A stretch of 64,000 nt of DNA, taken from positions 6,145,535 to 6,209,534 of the forward strand of contig NW_002060947.1 of NCBI RefSeq assembly GCF_000150275.1, written 5' to 3'. Each line of letters opens with the position of its first letter. Positions within the stretch are counted from its first letter, which is position 1. This document shows, piece after piece, positions 24,072 through 36,500 of this stretch. The translations under genes were made by a program, and so were the position numbers. The stretch is from Trichoplax adhaerens. Taxonomy: Eukaryota; Placozoa; Uniplacotomia; Trichoplacea; Trichoplacidae. The notes beneath the pieces were generated by a model. It saw only the letters and a program-made list of their open reading frames with translations. It had not been told where the DNA came from and did not search any database.

Positions 24072-25300
24072 AGCTTATGCAAATTTTCAACTTGAGTTTC
24101 AGTTTTATTTTTTTAATCCAAATTGGTTATTGATTAAGAAGCGCCTTCGATACGTTTCTTATATCATGGTTAGTTTCTATTTTGGCCATTTATGATAGTA
24201 AGAATAGCTTCATCCAAGATGAAATTGGGGATAAAATATTATTAAATCTTGATTCTACGTTACGGCAATATTGTAATACTAGCTGTATTATAGCTAAAGC
24301 TTCCATGGGCTAGCCGGAAATGTAGCTAAACCGAATACCGGCAAATAAATTAAATTATATCATCAATGTTGCGAGTAGAAAAATGAGCGTATCTCTTTTA
24401 CTAAAAGGGATTTATATACAATGAGCATGTTAATCAATATGTGATATTTTAACAAAGTTAGGATCTTTCTATAATATTAAATCTTAGCTCCATGTCACAG
24501 TAAATATTATAATTATGCTAGTCCTCGTCAAAAAAAAAAAATACAGAATTACAGTATCTGCTCTTCGCTTAATTACGAGTATTCTGGTTGAATAAAGATC
24601 GAAATATCATCTCTCTACTTGAAAATTCTCTCCAGTCATTGTTTCTAACTCTCAACTGCAGACTGAAAATTTGAAAATATCAAAGTTGCTCTCTAATAAT
24701 ACAGCTCTAAACATTGGGCCAAATCTACAGTCGCATTAAACTACCTACATTACGTTATATTCTTTGAGCAAAGATATAAAACATCATCTCTCTGATAGTA
24801 TAACTTTGACAAGATGCCACTGCATATATAGTAGTTCAATATCAATTTTTATAACAAAAATACAGTTAACACTTGATTAATAATTAATTAGGCTAGATGG
24901 ATGTTCACTGTGAAAGTTATATCGTTGCTAAACCTTATGGGTGATGTAAGCGCTGAAATAATTAAAAAATTCAAATTTGCAAAGTTTGATATAAAATTAT
25001 TTAAACTGGCCGATTTGGTTATTCAAAACTGACTCCAATAACTCTATAACCGTACTTGAATTCTCTCCTATTTTAAAACAGAAATATCAATATGGAAGTT
25101 GCGTGCTAATAGCCCAACTCGAACTGTTTTGAGCAAACCATGGACTACTAGATACGCGTATATAGGTGCATCTAGTAGTCCATAGGCAAACACTATAGAA
25201 TATCTGCCATGGGCTGTAGGATGAGAATTCTTGTAGAGTAAAGATAATAAATATCATCACTCCACCTGAAAATTCTCTCCAACCTTCATTTCTTGCTCAG
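24072..25300. other. Intergenic, dispersed degenerate repeats
   Basis: No gene seen. A motif of the type ATCATCTCTCTACTTGAAAA followed by TTCTCTCC recurs near 24606 and 25252, with weaker versions near 24785 and 25060. This suggests an old dispersed or tandem repeat. Confidence 0.4.
25139..25185. repeat. Short perfect hairpin
   Basis: CATGGACTACTAGAT (25139-25153) is followed, after a 16 nt loop, by ATCTAGTAGTCCATAG (25170-25185). The arm also occurs alone near 21521 and in a diverged hairpin at 25633-25684, so it belongs to a small dispersed family. Confidence 0.75.
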
Positions 25301-25301
25301 A

Positions 25302-25626
25302 AAATGTAGCCTGGAAATTGAAGAAAAATGTCAAGACTCAAACCGTTTCTATCAATAGATTCAACGGAAATTAGGGGGACAATATTTGCTATCAGCCGAA
25401 GTCTACTTTGCCTTGGTAGTTAGGAGGATGAAAAATTTCACTTACGCTTCTTTCCTAGGAAAATATAGCCTGGAAATTGAGAAAATGCCAAGACTTAAAC
25501 CGTTTCTAGAAACAGTTTCAGCGGTTATTAGGGGGGGATAATACCTACTATTAAGCGAAGCCTGCTATGCCTTTTATAGCTGGAGTGAGGAAAATTTCAC
25601 TTACGCTACTTTACGCCGCAAATGTA
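25302..25626. repeat. Two-copy tandem repeat, about 163 bp unit
   Basis: Both copies contain AGCCTGGAAATTGA, AAACCGTTTCTA, a run ending ATTAGGGGG and GAAAATTTCACTTACGCT, in the same order. The second copy starts near 25465. Confidence 0.8.
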
Positions 25627-25632
25627 ACCTGA

Positions 25633-25684
25633 AGCATAGACTACTAGAAATTGCCATAGTAGTCATTTCTAATAGTCCATGGCT
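25633..25684. repeat. Short imperfect hairpin
   Basis: AGCATAGACTACTAGAAAT (25633-25651) pairs with ATTTCTAATAGTCCATGGCT (25665-25684) with a few mismatches. It is related to the arm sequence at 25139. Confidence 0.65.
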
Positions 25685-26108
25685 TTAGTCGCTCGAGGGA
25701 GACAAATTCCACTTCAAGGGTGCAAGCAAATAGCCACCAAATTCAGTCACCCCTCGCGTATTTATTTATTTCTCTCCGTCTTTTTTCTGTAGCACCCCAT
25801 GATACATGATGCCATATATAGAAAATGTACACAGTAGAGTAATCCAGTAGAAATTGACTAAGCATTATAATAATTAAGGGAATAATAATTATTATAATCC
25901 GTTTTCTTTAGAAGAACAATCTTGTCCAATCACCTGCAGCCTTCTAACGTCAACAGAAATGTGTATATTAACGATGCATAATTCATTTTCGCATTTCTAC
26001 AGTGTATTGATTTGAATATCAAGCCTAGCGTAGTTTAGAAAGTGCTCTCCCTACCTGATTGAAGTTCAATTTGCCAAGAGAATCCACATTCAAGAGGAAA
26101 AGATGACC
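25685..26108. other. Upstream region of SUCLA2
   Basis: About 420 bp between the hairpin and the SUCLA2 start codon. It should contain the promoter and 5' UTR. No specific element was recognised. Confidence 0.4.
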
Positions 26109-29100
26109 ATGGCGAGACGACTACAACACGTAATCTATCAGACCGGAAGGATCCCACGTTTAATCTCATCACCGAATGTAAGATGCAAATAAGAACTGTT
26201 TTTGTTTACAATCAGTGAACATCGGTTGATCAATCAATTCCATGTCATGATAGCATGATAATGATGACTGTAGAGCCATTTTTGATCATGGCGATGTTGG
26301 ATTGGGATCGATTACAACAATTCCTGTCACGATGATCGTCTTGATCGAGACGACTACAACACGTAATCTATCAGACCAGGATGATAGCACGTTTAATCTC
26401 ATCATCGAATGAAAGATGCAATGAGAATTATCTTTGTTTACAATTCGTGAACATCGGTTGATCAATCGATTCCATGTCATGATAGCAAGATGATGATGAC
26501 TGTAAAATCATTTTTCATCACGGCGATGTTTGATCGGGATGGATTGCAACAATTCCCGTCATGGTAATCGCCTTGATCAACGCAGTAACATGAACATCAT
26601 CGGGGTCAAGTCAAGATTATCCATCTTGCAATGATGATAATAAGGCGTATCGAATTCATTTTTTTTTTTTTTTTTTTCAATCATTAGATCCATCGAGTAA
26701 CCCCAACAGCTGTTACCGGTATGATGCAGATTAAACACTTTTCTATCCATGAACATCAAAGTATGCAACTACTAGATCAACATGGCATTCGTACGCCTCA
26801 AAGTCGAGTAGCTACAACGCCAATTCAAGTTCATGAAGTAGCATCCACGTTAGGTATGAATTTGTAAGCCATTGGATAGGTTAAAAACTAGACTTTTCTT
26901 GCATGATCTAACTTAAAATAGATGTACTTGATGATAATCGATGATCCTTTTTCTTTCAAAATATCAAAGTAAACGACTTATGTTTATTTATTTGCGTACC
27001 ATTGGATTGATTGATTGATGATGAGGCATTTTACATCGTCTAGCTTAGTTAAAAAGTGTAGTATATCTACGTGGCGATAATGAATCGATGATCCTTTTTT
27101 CATTCTAAATGTTAAGATTAATGACTAATATTCATTTATTTATACGCCATTGAATAGGTTAATGATTTGACATTTTTTGACATCGTCTAGCTTAGATAAA
27201 AAGTACAACGTGTACTTGGTGATAATATTAATATAACTGATCATTCTTTTTCTTTCTAAATGTCAAGATTGACGTTAATGTTCAATCGTTTATACACCAT
27301 CGAATAGGGAATGACTAGACATTTTTACATCGTCTAACTTAGATAAAAAAGTACAATATGTACTTGGTAATAATTGCAATATCAATCGATCATTCTCTTT
27401 TCTTTCTAAATGTTAAAGTTAGTGCTTAATGTTCTTTCATTTGCACGCCATTGAATAGATTAATGATTAGACACTTTTTTACATCGTCTAGCTTAGGTAA
27501 AAAGTATAATATGTACGTGGTGGCAATTTTGATATAATCGATCATATTTTTTTCTTTCTAAATGTTAAGATTAACATGTCATATTCACTGACCTGCAGCT
27601 ATGTTTTATTTACTGCAAGATCGAATGATCCGGCTGTAATCAATTTTATTCTCCATGTTAACAGTTTAAGAATGATTCTTATAGTATAGACAACATCGTT
27701 AATGGTAGTCAAGACGATATTTTCCCTCTATAGTTCTTTCTACTTTCTCAATCGTCTTGTTTTCTTGTTGACCTAAGATATTGAAACTAGTCAAGTAGCG
27801 TTACTTTAGTCACAGTAGTAAACGTACTCTTCACTGAAGATCTAATTGATGCTATTAGAACACTTAGTAGTATAATGTAATTGAGAATATACTTCAAGTG
27901 AAAACAGTAGTGAACAAATATCTCAATCGTCTTATTTTCTTGCTGAGCTAAGATACTGATTCAAGTCAAAGAGCGTACTTTTAGCAGAGTAATAAATATA
28001 TTGCCCACTGAAGATCTTACTCATGCAGTTAGAATACTTGGCAGAACAACATATTTTAGAATAGGCCCTTAATCGAAGACAGTAGTGAATGCCTCGTATT
28101 TTTTTTTCTCCGATACCAAAATAATAGTAAACTATTGGATTAGGATAGTATGTAGGATTACTTCTACAAGAATAAGATAGGACCCAATCGGTACTACACT
28201 TTGAACGAGCTATCTTGGTAGTTGGTACCATTATACGAGTACCATTGACATTTGGATTATTATTTATTTCTACGGCAATAAAAATGCCATATATTGATTT
28301 AGGTACTACATTTTGAACCATCTATCATAATGTCGTTATACAAGTGCTTTTAAGCAAAAACACTTTAATTGAGATAGAGTTAAATTTAATGTTTTTGCAT
28401 CAATGTTACTCATGGACAGGCAGCAAAGATGTTGTTGTAAAAGCACAAGTCTTGGCTGGTGGAAGAGGTAAAGGCCTCTTTGAGTCCGGTTTAAAAGGAG
28501 GTGTGAAAATTGCCTACTCGTAAGTAAAGTATTGCACACAAACCGATAAAAGTTGGTGCCAAAGGAAGGCATACCTTCTACAAAATAATATTCATTCGTG
28601 ATTCTTACAATTCTCTAAAGCTAAATTTAAAACAATGACTACGTTATTTAAAGTTCTAGCTTGATTCGTTTAAAAAACATCTAGAAATAAATTGGCTATT
28701 AGATGAATCATAGGAAAATAGTACTTCTATTTTTCGTAGTTTATTGAATCCAATGTTAAAGCAAAGACGACGAAATCCGTTAATGCACTCGTATATATGT
28801 CGTTTACCGTATAGATAATCGATCATTTTGTAAAATGACTGATGGTGCAGTTAAATAGTTTGGCATGCAGTTATAAGGATACATGATAAACTTACCAGCT
28901 ACTGTTTGTTCGTAATGTAGACCTGATGAGGCTAAAACTATTGCAGCTAATATGCTTGGTCACAAATTAATCACGAAGCAGACAGGAGGGGCTGGGGTGC
29001 TATGTAACAAGGTCAGTATCAGATGGTAATTTAATTCGAACTAATTTTTGACTAGCGTTATTCTGTAAAGCAGTCCCAAATTCGTTTAAGATTAAAATAC

Positions 29101-31651
29101 AGAGTCATTCTGAACTGATTGCATATAAGGATGAATTTTACTGTAATAATTTAGATAATCTGATTGAAGCTAAATAGTCTTTGTTAATTGCAAGATGAAA
29201 TCTAATTTCTGTAATAATGTGAAGTTTACCAGAAACTGTAGTTCTTGTTCTATTATTCGGAAGATATTCTATTACCATTCCAAATGGCAACGAAAGAGAC
29301 TTAACTTATTTTCTTGCATGAATATGCCCAAATGGCGATAATTATATTTATTTCAATTTTTAGCTCTCATTAATTGCAATACCACACATTTGCATTCGCT
29401 TAGGTAATGGTGTCGGAACGTTTATATCCTCGACGTGAGTACTATTTTGCCATTACTATGGACCCAACATCGATGGTTAGTCTGTACAAGAGACATAATA
29501 TCTACAGGCAGAGTTATTTCAGATTAAATGACATTGACAAATGATGCTATTAGGGCCCTATTATTATTGCCAGTAATCAAGGAGGTGTAGATATAGAGAC
29601 AGTTGCAGCCGAAACACCTGAGGCAATTATTAAGCAACCTATTGATATTATCGAAGGTAGATAAAATCAAGCCTGTGATTCAGAATCGAATAGATTGTGC
29701 TTTGTCAGCTAGCAATAAATTTGAGAACTTAATCTTTGATATGATAATAAATTAAATGTTACGACGAAAACTATTGCTAATATAAAGTATTAATTGGATG
29801 GCTTGAGTATTAAACTATCTTACTTGTTGATTTTATATATTATTTCGTACCAAATTTCAAGGCCTAAATCGGGACACCGCATTATCTATAGCACGTAAAG
29901 TAGGCTTTGGTCCGGAATATATCGATCAGGTATACAATTTTGTTGGACATTATTGACTTAAATACAATAATCAACCGTAGCAAGATTCACAGTAGTTAGT
30001 TATTGCCTGATACCTAATTTAATAAACTAAATTTTCAAAAATATAACGCTTCTAATTGTATATTACGGGATTCTATTATTATTTAGGCGACTGATATCAT
30101 TCAAAAGTTATATAGCGTATTTATTGAGAATGATGCGCTGATGGTGGAAATTAATCCAATGACCGAAGATAGCAATGGAAATGGTAAGTTGATGCTTTAC
30201 ATCGTATGTTGTAATAGTAAATATAGTGAGTACCAGCATAATCCTATGTAAAGAGTATTTTATTCTGATATTTGTAAAGATTGGATAAGAAATTCTTATA
30301 TTCATACCAATGTTGACTAAATTTTTCTGTGTTGTTGTCATTCGTTCGAATTAGTATATTGCATGGATGCCAAAGTAAAGCTAGATACGAGTGCGCTATT
30401 TCGTCACAAAAATTTAGCTGAATTGCGCGATTGGAGTCAAGAGGATCCTCGTGATGTCGCAGCTTCCAAAGCAGATCTCAATTATATAGGATTAGATGGA
30501 TCTATCGGTTGCTTGGGTTTGTCATAATTTATGGGCATCATTTCATTACTTGTATATTTTCACTGTCTCTAACATTAGAATATTAAATGGTAGCGCATAG
30601 GATCTAAATAACATCCATCTATTCCTAATGGATTTAATATAAATAAATGTTACCTATATCTGCTGAAATAGCTAATGTTTCCATGCTGACCTTAAATTAA
30701 CTGCCATTTACAGGTAATAGCTAATTTTGCAATATTTACGCAAAGTTTTCAATTTTAATTAGTTAATGGCGCTGGTTTAGCAATGTCTACTATGGACATA
30801 ATCAAACTACATGGAGGTTTACCTGCCAACTTTCTAGATGTGGGTGGCGGTGCTACAGCTGATCAAGTTACTCAAGCATTTCAGATTATTAGTAGCGATC
30901 AGCACGTAAGTTTTTTCTTTTATAACCATCTTAATGTTGATCGTGCTAAATTTTATCCGCCTAAATAACAACGAATAATATTACATAAAGCCACATAAAT
31001 AATCTATTCTTTTTATTTATAACTTACTTGCTTCCACGGCACTCATTCAGGTCAATGCTGTTTTAGTTAACATATTTGGTGGTATAATGCGTTGTGATGT
31101 TATTGCAAAAGGCATTGTTGCTGCCGCTGATCAATTGAAACTTAAAATTCCCATAATTGTACGATTGCAAGGTAACGATAGAAACGAATAGAATGGCATA
31201 CATATACCATGTGCAATGGTGCATGTCGTTAACCACTACATACGCGTATATATATAGTACCCATTTCTACTCGAAATTAATGTCTCTAAGCTTAATATTT
31301 TCAATAGTGATCATCTTATACGCATATATATGTTCAATTTCTCATCTAGGAACTCGTGTAGAAGATGCCAAGGCCGTTATTGGTGCTAGCAAATTTCATA
31401 TATTATCCTGTGATGATCTTGATGAAGCAGCTAAGCTGGTATTAATGCTCGAGCATATTGACAAATGAGAAATTAGATACAGTAGTAGCTATGAATTTTA
31501 TTCAATTGCTTGAGAATAAAATATATTCATTCAATAGACAAACTGCCTTAAGTTTACTTTGTTAATTTGTTTCTAGGCTGTCAAAGTAGCTAGCATTGTG
31601 AGCCTAGCAAAAGAAGCTTCCGTTGAGGTTGATTTCACTTTACCGATTTAA
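26109..31651 (+). CDS. SUCLA2: ATP-type succinyl-CoA ligase beta subunit
   Basis: Mitochondrial matrix TCA-cycle enzyme: with the alpha subunit it converts succinyl-CoA, ADP and phosphate to succinate, CoA and ATP. Thirteen exons close in phase: 26109-26177, 26688-26853, 28420-28519, 28921-29011, 29404-29475, 29554-29656, 29862-29929, 30087-30183, 30355-30516, 30763-30905, 31051-31171, 31350-31438 and 31577-31651. The product has 451 residues, close to the human 463. Exon 1 ([18 protein letters not shown]...) is basic and amphipathic, as a presequence should be. Then come [28 protein letters not shown] of the ATP-grasp fold, [66 protein letters not shown] and [15 protein letters not shown]. 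These match the ATP-specific paralogue better than the GDP-specific SUCLG2. A poly-T tract precedes the exon 2 acceptor. Confidence 0.96.
26113..26580. repeat. Two-copy duplication, about 234 bp unit
   Basis: The block starting GAGACGACTACAACACGTAA recurs at about 26347 and both copies run through matching text to about 26580. The first copy contains SUCLA2 exon 1 and its donor; the second lies inside intron 1. Confidence 0.9.
26345..26413 (+). pseudogene. Decayed copy of the SUCLA2 presequence exon
   Basis: This segment matches exon 1 (26109-26177) at most positions. It lacks the ATG, because the sequence before GAGACGAC differs. The splice donor GTAAGATG is changed to GAAAGATG. The residual frame still reads [10 protein letters not shown] then RLISS. 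It cannot serve as a first exon as it stands, so it is a relic of a tandem exon duplication. Confidence 0.85.
26871..27600. repeat. Intronic minisatellite, about 130-150 bp unit
   Basis: Five units in SUCLA2 intron 2, marked by CCATTGAATAGGTTAATGAT-like text near 26871, 27000, 27148, 27296 and 27449. Each is followed by TACATCGTCTAGCTTAG, a TAAAAAGT stretch and CTTTTTCTTTCTAAATGT. Confidence 0.85.
27746..28090. repeat. Intronic two-copy repeat, about 178 bp unit
   Basis: CTCAATCGTCTTRTTTTCTT starts near 27746 and 27924. CACTGAAGATCT, GTTAGAATACTT-like and GTAGTGAA text follow in both copies. It lies in SUCLA2 intron 2 directly after another, unrelated array. Confidence 0.8.
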
Positions 31652-33526
31652 AAGCCATGCAAATATCTACCGAATTTCTAATAGAGCTTTAAGTTAGACT
31701 GGAATATTTCTATGCATTTACCGTATTTAATATGTAGTGAGATAAAATTTAAATTAATCTATCCGAGAGATATTGCAATTATCTTGGTTTATCCACAAAT
31801 TCTAGATACAGGAATACTCATATTTTGCAAATTTATAGAAGCAATAATACGATCTACTGTATACTAATTTAAGAAAATATAACTTACGACGAGTAAAATA
31901 TTATCTGTGCAACGAAAGTATATCAGATCTTGCTAAGCATGAATGTTTACGTGTAGTAAATAAAATGAAGAAAACAATTGCAATCTTACTGAAACGTTTT
32001 GTTGATGTAGTTAAGATCGCAGATTGTTATACTTCTTAAAAACATCATTTAAAGCAAACCAATTTGATTATGAAAGCAATAAAATTTTAGCAATGAGGTA
32101 TATGATGTCTTCTGGGATTCATAATTGCAACTCCAACAATGAACTTTATACATTCGTCATTTGTGACCTTGGAGGAAATTAACATATCTTTTACCACAAA
32201 TGCTACGTCTACAATATATGATTGTTATTGTAGGGACTTAATTTCGAAATAAATGGGCATCACAGCCTACTAGAATTTTAAGTTGTAGTCTTCATATATA
32301 ATTTACTATAGTTATCAAATATGCAAATACATAGCAATATAAACTTGATTTTATATCTAAAATCTAGGGATTAGCGATGTGTAAATGGGAACTCAGCATA
32401 TTAGAATTTAAATTGTATTCTGTATAATTTTACTGCAGTTATCAAATATGTGAATAAACAGTAATATTCTGTAAATTTGATTTTTAAATTCACAGCGTAG
32501 GATCAGCAATGTATAAATGGGAGCTACACAATGTAGAGTATCAGTGATGCATAGTATCAATTTATTCGTTTCTTGCTGAAACAAGATATTACAAAACATG
32601 ATATGCCATTGATATATTACTTCAATATTCTTATTCTCTTGAAAACTGGGATATCTATTATTCTTTAGTGAGCAGCCGTAGTTACAGGAGTAATCTATTT
32701 GCATATGACAAAATAGATGCGATTATCATGGTATATTGTCATCCATCATTGAATGGAATAGAATAACGATTATTTTTTGGTGTGGGTTGTATAATCATAG
32801 ATAAAAATAAATGTTATATTGTTATAATTACGATTGATTAGATCCAATCAACAATAAATCAGATGCATATAGTATAGTTATACATGTTGCTGGACATATT
32901 TTTTCATCAAATATTGCTTATCTATTGTAAGAGCTATTATGGTATCAATAATGATCCGTGAATGATCAGTAAATGATACTTGCCATTCAGAAATGCGATA
33001 TACGATTAATAAAAGGCTGTCAGTATTCTCGATGCTCTTGTATCGACTAAGGGAGTTTACTCAAACTAAAACTAACCTAAAATTCTAGTGATGAACTTAT
33101 AATTTGTCAGATTAAAATTGTAAGCTATATGTATTCGGTCCTTCACAAACAGTGTAATGATATCCTAGCTATAACACGTCCAGCCATATTGGTAGGAACT
33201 ATTACTATGACTAATACAGCAACAGCTAAAATTTTCTCATGCCAAACACTTAAAAAATAAGAATATATGTATGGCACGATAGGAATTTAATGAATTACAG
33301 AATGATAACTTTTAATCATGTAATGATTTAATATTAATGCGACAAATATGTGAAGACCGACAACATTTATAATTTAGTATTTTCGTCAATTTTAAACTGT
33401 CAAAACAAATTATAACCAGCCTTGTATGTTACCAGTACACTATACTGCCTGACTGAAAAGATACAATTTTGTTCCTATATTGCTTATTCTTTGTTCAACC
33501 GTTGCTAAATGTAGAGCAATAAAGAA
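31652..33526. other. Intergenic gap between convergent genes
   Basis: 1.9 kb between the SUCLA2 stop and the Tec-kinase stop on the other strand, which should carry both 3' UTRs. It holds one two-copy repeat, listed separately, and no recognisable gene. AATAAA-type hexamers are common here and cannot be assigned individually. Confidence 0.5.
32271..32533. repeat. Two-copy repeat, about 131 bp unit
   Basis: TAGAATTTTAAGTTGTAGTC (32271) recurs as TTAGAATTTAAATTGTATTC (32401). AGTTATCAAATATG, a TAGGRATYAGC block and ATGTRTAAATGGGA follow in both copies. Confidence 0.75.
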
Positions 33527-36500
33527 TCAATCTACATCAATAAAAGGATAGCTTGCTCCAATTATCTTGCTTAATTTTCGGTACAATTTTTCGAATTTGG
33601 GTCGATGAGTTGGCTCCTAAGTAAATATAATTATAAAAAAAGGAAATTGGAGATCACTCGGAGTCATTTATTGCTGTTATTATAAAGAAATAGAATGGTT
33701 TAAAGTTATTACTTTCTGTTCAAGGCATTACAGAATAATAATATATTTAATGTTTATTAACCTGAGAGTTACAATCACGAAGAATATTATAAATGTTCAT
33801 AGGGCAAAATTCTGGCTTTTCAAGATAGTGACCCTTCAAAACCTGCGATAAAATTTAAATATTTTAAATTATGGATTATTTATGATATCCCTAATAATGC
33901 TTTTTTTAATTAAGGTTATAGTATCATTTAAAGCGTTTTATGTAGGAGATAGTATCTCACCTTTCTAGCTACCTCTGAATTACGCAATTCCGTATAAGGG
34001 CGCAAACCTCCAGTAAAAAGCTCCCACAAAAGTACACCTACAAAATATATAATCATTAAGGCAGCTATGTCAGAAATGAAGTAATACTCTCCATCACTTA
34101 CGAATTAGTTCGTTAACTATAGTTTTTAAGAGACCTTACTGAAAAGCAATCAAGTGGTATATTTTTACAATTTAATATCAATATCGGCTTACCAAAAGAC
34201 CAAACATCTGATTTATTGCTGAATTTACGATAACCTAGGACTTCTGGAGCTGCCCAACGGACTGCAAAAACAGCTTCTTCAGAGGCCAGGTAGTACTGAC
34301 TATCAATAACACACCTGGATCGAAAAGAATAGATTTTAATTTACGACCGAAATATAAGATCTTAGAGAACGATTAAATTTATTGACTATGATACTATATG
34401 TTTGTTGCTAACTTTGCTAAACCAAAGTCGGCAACTTTAATAATTTGTATATTTGTCCCACCAATAAGGCAGTTGCGCGCTGCCTAGAAATATGATTGAA
34501 TCTTCATTAAAATCGCAAAATTTACGTTCGTAAACTAATAAAATATAGGAATTTATGCGAATTATTTTTATATAAATAAGTATCAGCCCTATATTCTTTT
34601 TTATACGGTAAATAAGCTACTGCACCAGATCGCGATGGATGAAATTGTTTTCTTCTAAATACAGCATCGCTGAGCATATTTGAAGCGCCATATTCAAGAG
34701 TACTTCTACCGTTTGCTGAGAACTTAAAGCAGTTGTTGAACTGAAATGTTCCCTTAAATAATCCAACAAGCAGCCTAAAGTTTTTACAATCGAATATTAA
34801 CGTTAGTAATTTATTCATAGTACAGTTATAAAATAATTATACTAGATTTAGTCCGTTGCCGGATATAGTGAAAATATCAGCCTTTTATCCGAAAATGATA
34901 AGAATACAATCTATTCCAAAGGATTCAATTTCAAATAATTAATAAAGATATCCTGATACTCATCAGAAATGGGTTAGAGCAAAATATTTACAATACAATA
35001 GTTAACTCTTTATGGGCAATAAGTGATTCCATAGTGATTCTATAGTGATTACATTAATCCCAGTTTTCAAATTTTGACCAGTAACTTCGCATTAAAATGT
35101 AATTAATATCGAGATTAAGATGAACCTTATAATAATTGCTGATACGATGACTGAAATTTATAAATAATTTAACACCAACTAAAAGTAATTTTTGGAGCCA
35201 TGTGCAGTCATTACAAATTTATACAGCATCATACTATATTAAAATATTTTACATATCCTGTTATTTATGTAAATTCTGAAACTTATCACAGATTTTTAAT
35301 TATGATGATGAGTAACTTCCCATTGAAATATAATCAATGTCGAGATTAAGATGAACCTTATAATAATTATTAATACGTTGACTGAAAATTAAAATGATTC
35401 AGTGCCAATTAAAAATATTTTTGAAAAGATATCGGAGTCAAGTATAGTCGTTCCAAATTTATATAGCATCATACTAGATTTAGCACATGTTATTTATCCT
35501 GTTGCTTATGTAAAATAAGCCATGATAGGTGAATCTAACTAAGGTAAGCGAAAGGACAACAGTATATTCAAATTTAAAATGCTTACCTCGAGACATAAAC
35601 TCGGAAATAATGAATAATGGTTTGCCAATGCTACATATCCCGTAGAGTTGGACTAAATTTTCATGCTTCAGTTTACTAAAGAAATAAAATACGATATTAT
35701 AAACAGCTATGATAAGTATTTTCCTTTAGTAGCAGTCAGTTGGATAGATATATTAAAAATGGATGGTAGGTAACAACGAGATAAACTCAAAACTAACTGC
35801 ATGACTTTTGCTTCTCTTAAGAAATCCTCTTCTGACATGGAATCAGACTTTAACATTTTAACGGCAACTTCAATGGAATTACGATAGGTACCAAAATAGA
35901 CAACCTAGAGATTTAGATGAAATAATGAACTTTATGAACATGTTAACAGTGCAATATGCATCTTAATTAAAATAATCCGCTAGAGATAAGCTTTGTTGGT
36001 TATTTGTAATACGACAATGTTATGGCACTAAGTTACCTAAATTATAGAGTTTAAGAAAGTATTGTTGCTGACAGTATTTCAGTATTATAGCATGGCTCTG
36101 AGCCTTTTAGAAGGGTAGTTTTCAGGGGTTATAGTAGCAGTACTACATTCTTACTAGATCTTTCGACAGATTAGGATAGTAATCTGTAGAAGCAACTCAA
36201 AGTAAGTGCTTTACGTTAGACTAGTAAACTTGTCAGGAAATAGTCCGTGACAAACATATTAAATTTGCATTCGCGAATAATCAGATAATGCTAGTTATGA
36301 TTAACAGCTACAGTTGTAAAAATTGTTTCGGCTCTATATTAAGAGTTAATTAGGTCAGTAATAAGTATAGATTTGTCGACAAGTAATAACTTCTTTCATT
36401 TCCTTGACATCGCAGCTTTATGTGACTTATTGTGGTAAATGTTAATTGTATAATTATCATCAGATCTAGCAAATAAATATTTAACATTTATCTAGCGATC

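Noticed and set aside
31439-31468. Alternative SUCLA2 C-terminus reading VLMLEHIDK through the intron
   Set aside because: The GT at 31439 followed by exon 31577-31651 gives [20 protein letters not shown], which matches the family; the read-through does not.
34522-34818. 98-codon minus-strand ORF in the Tec kinase region
   Set aside because: It overlaps the kinase exon 34626-34774 in another frame; the true frame ends NNFIHRDL.
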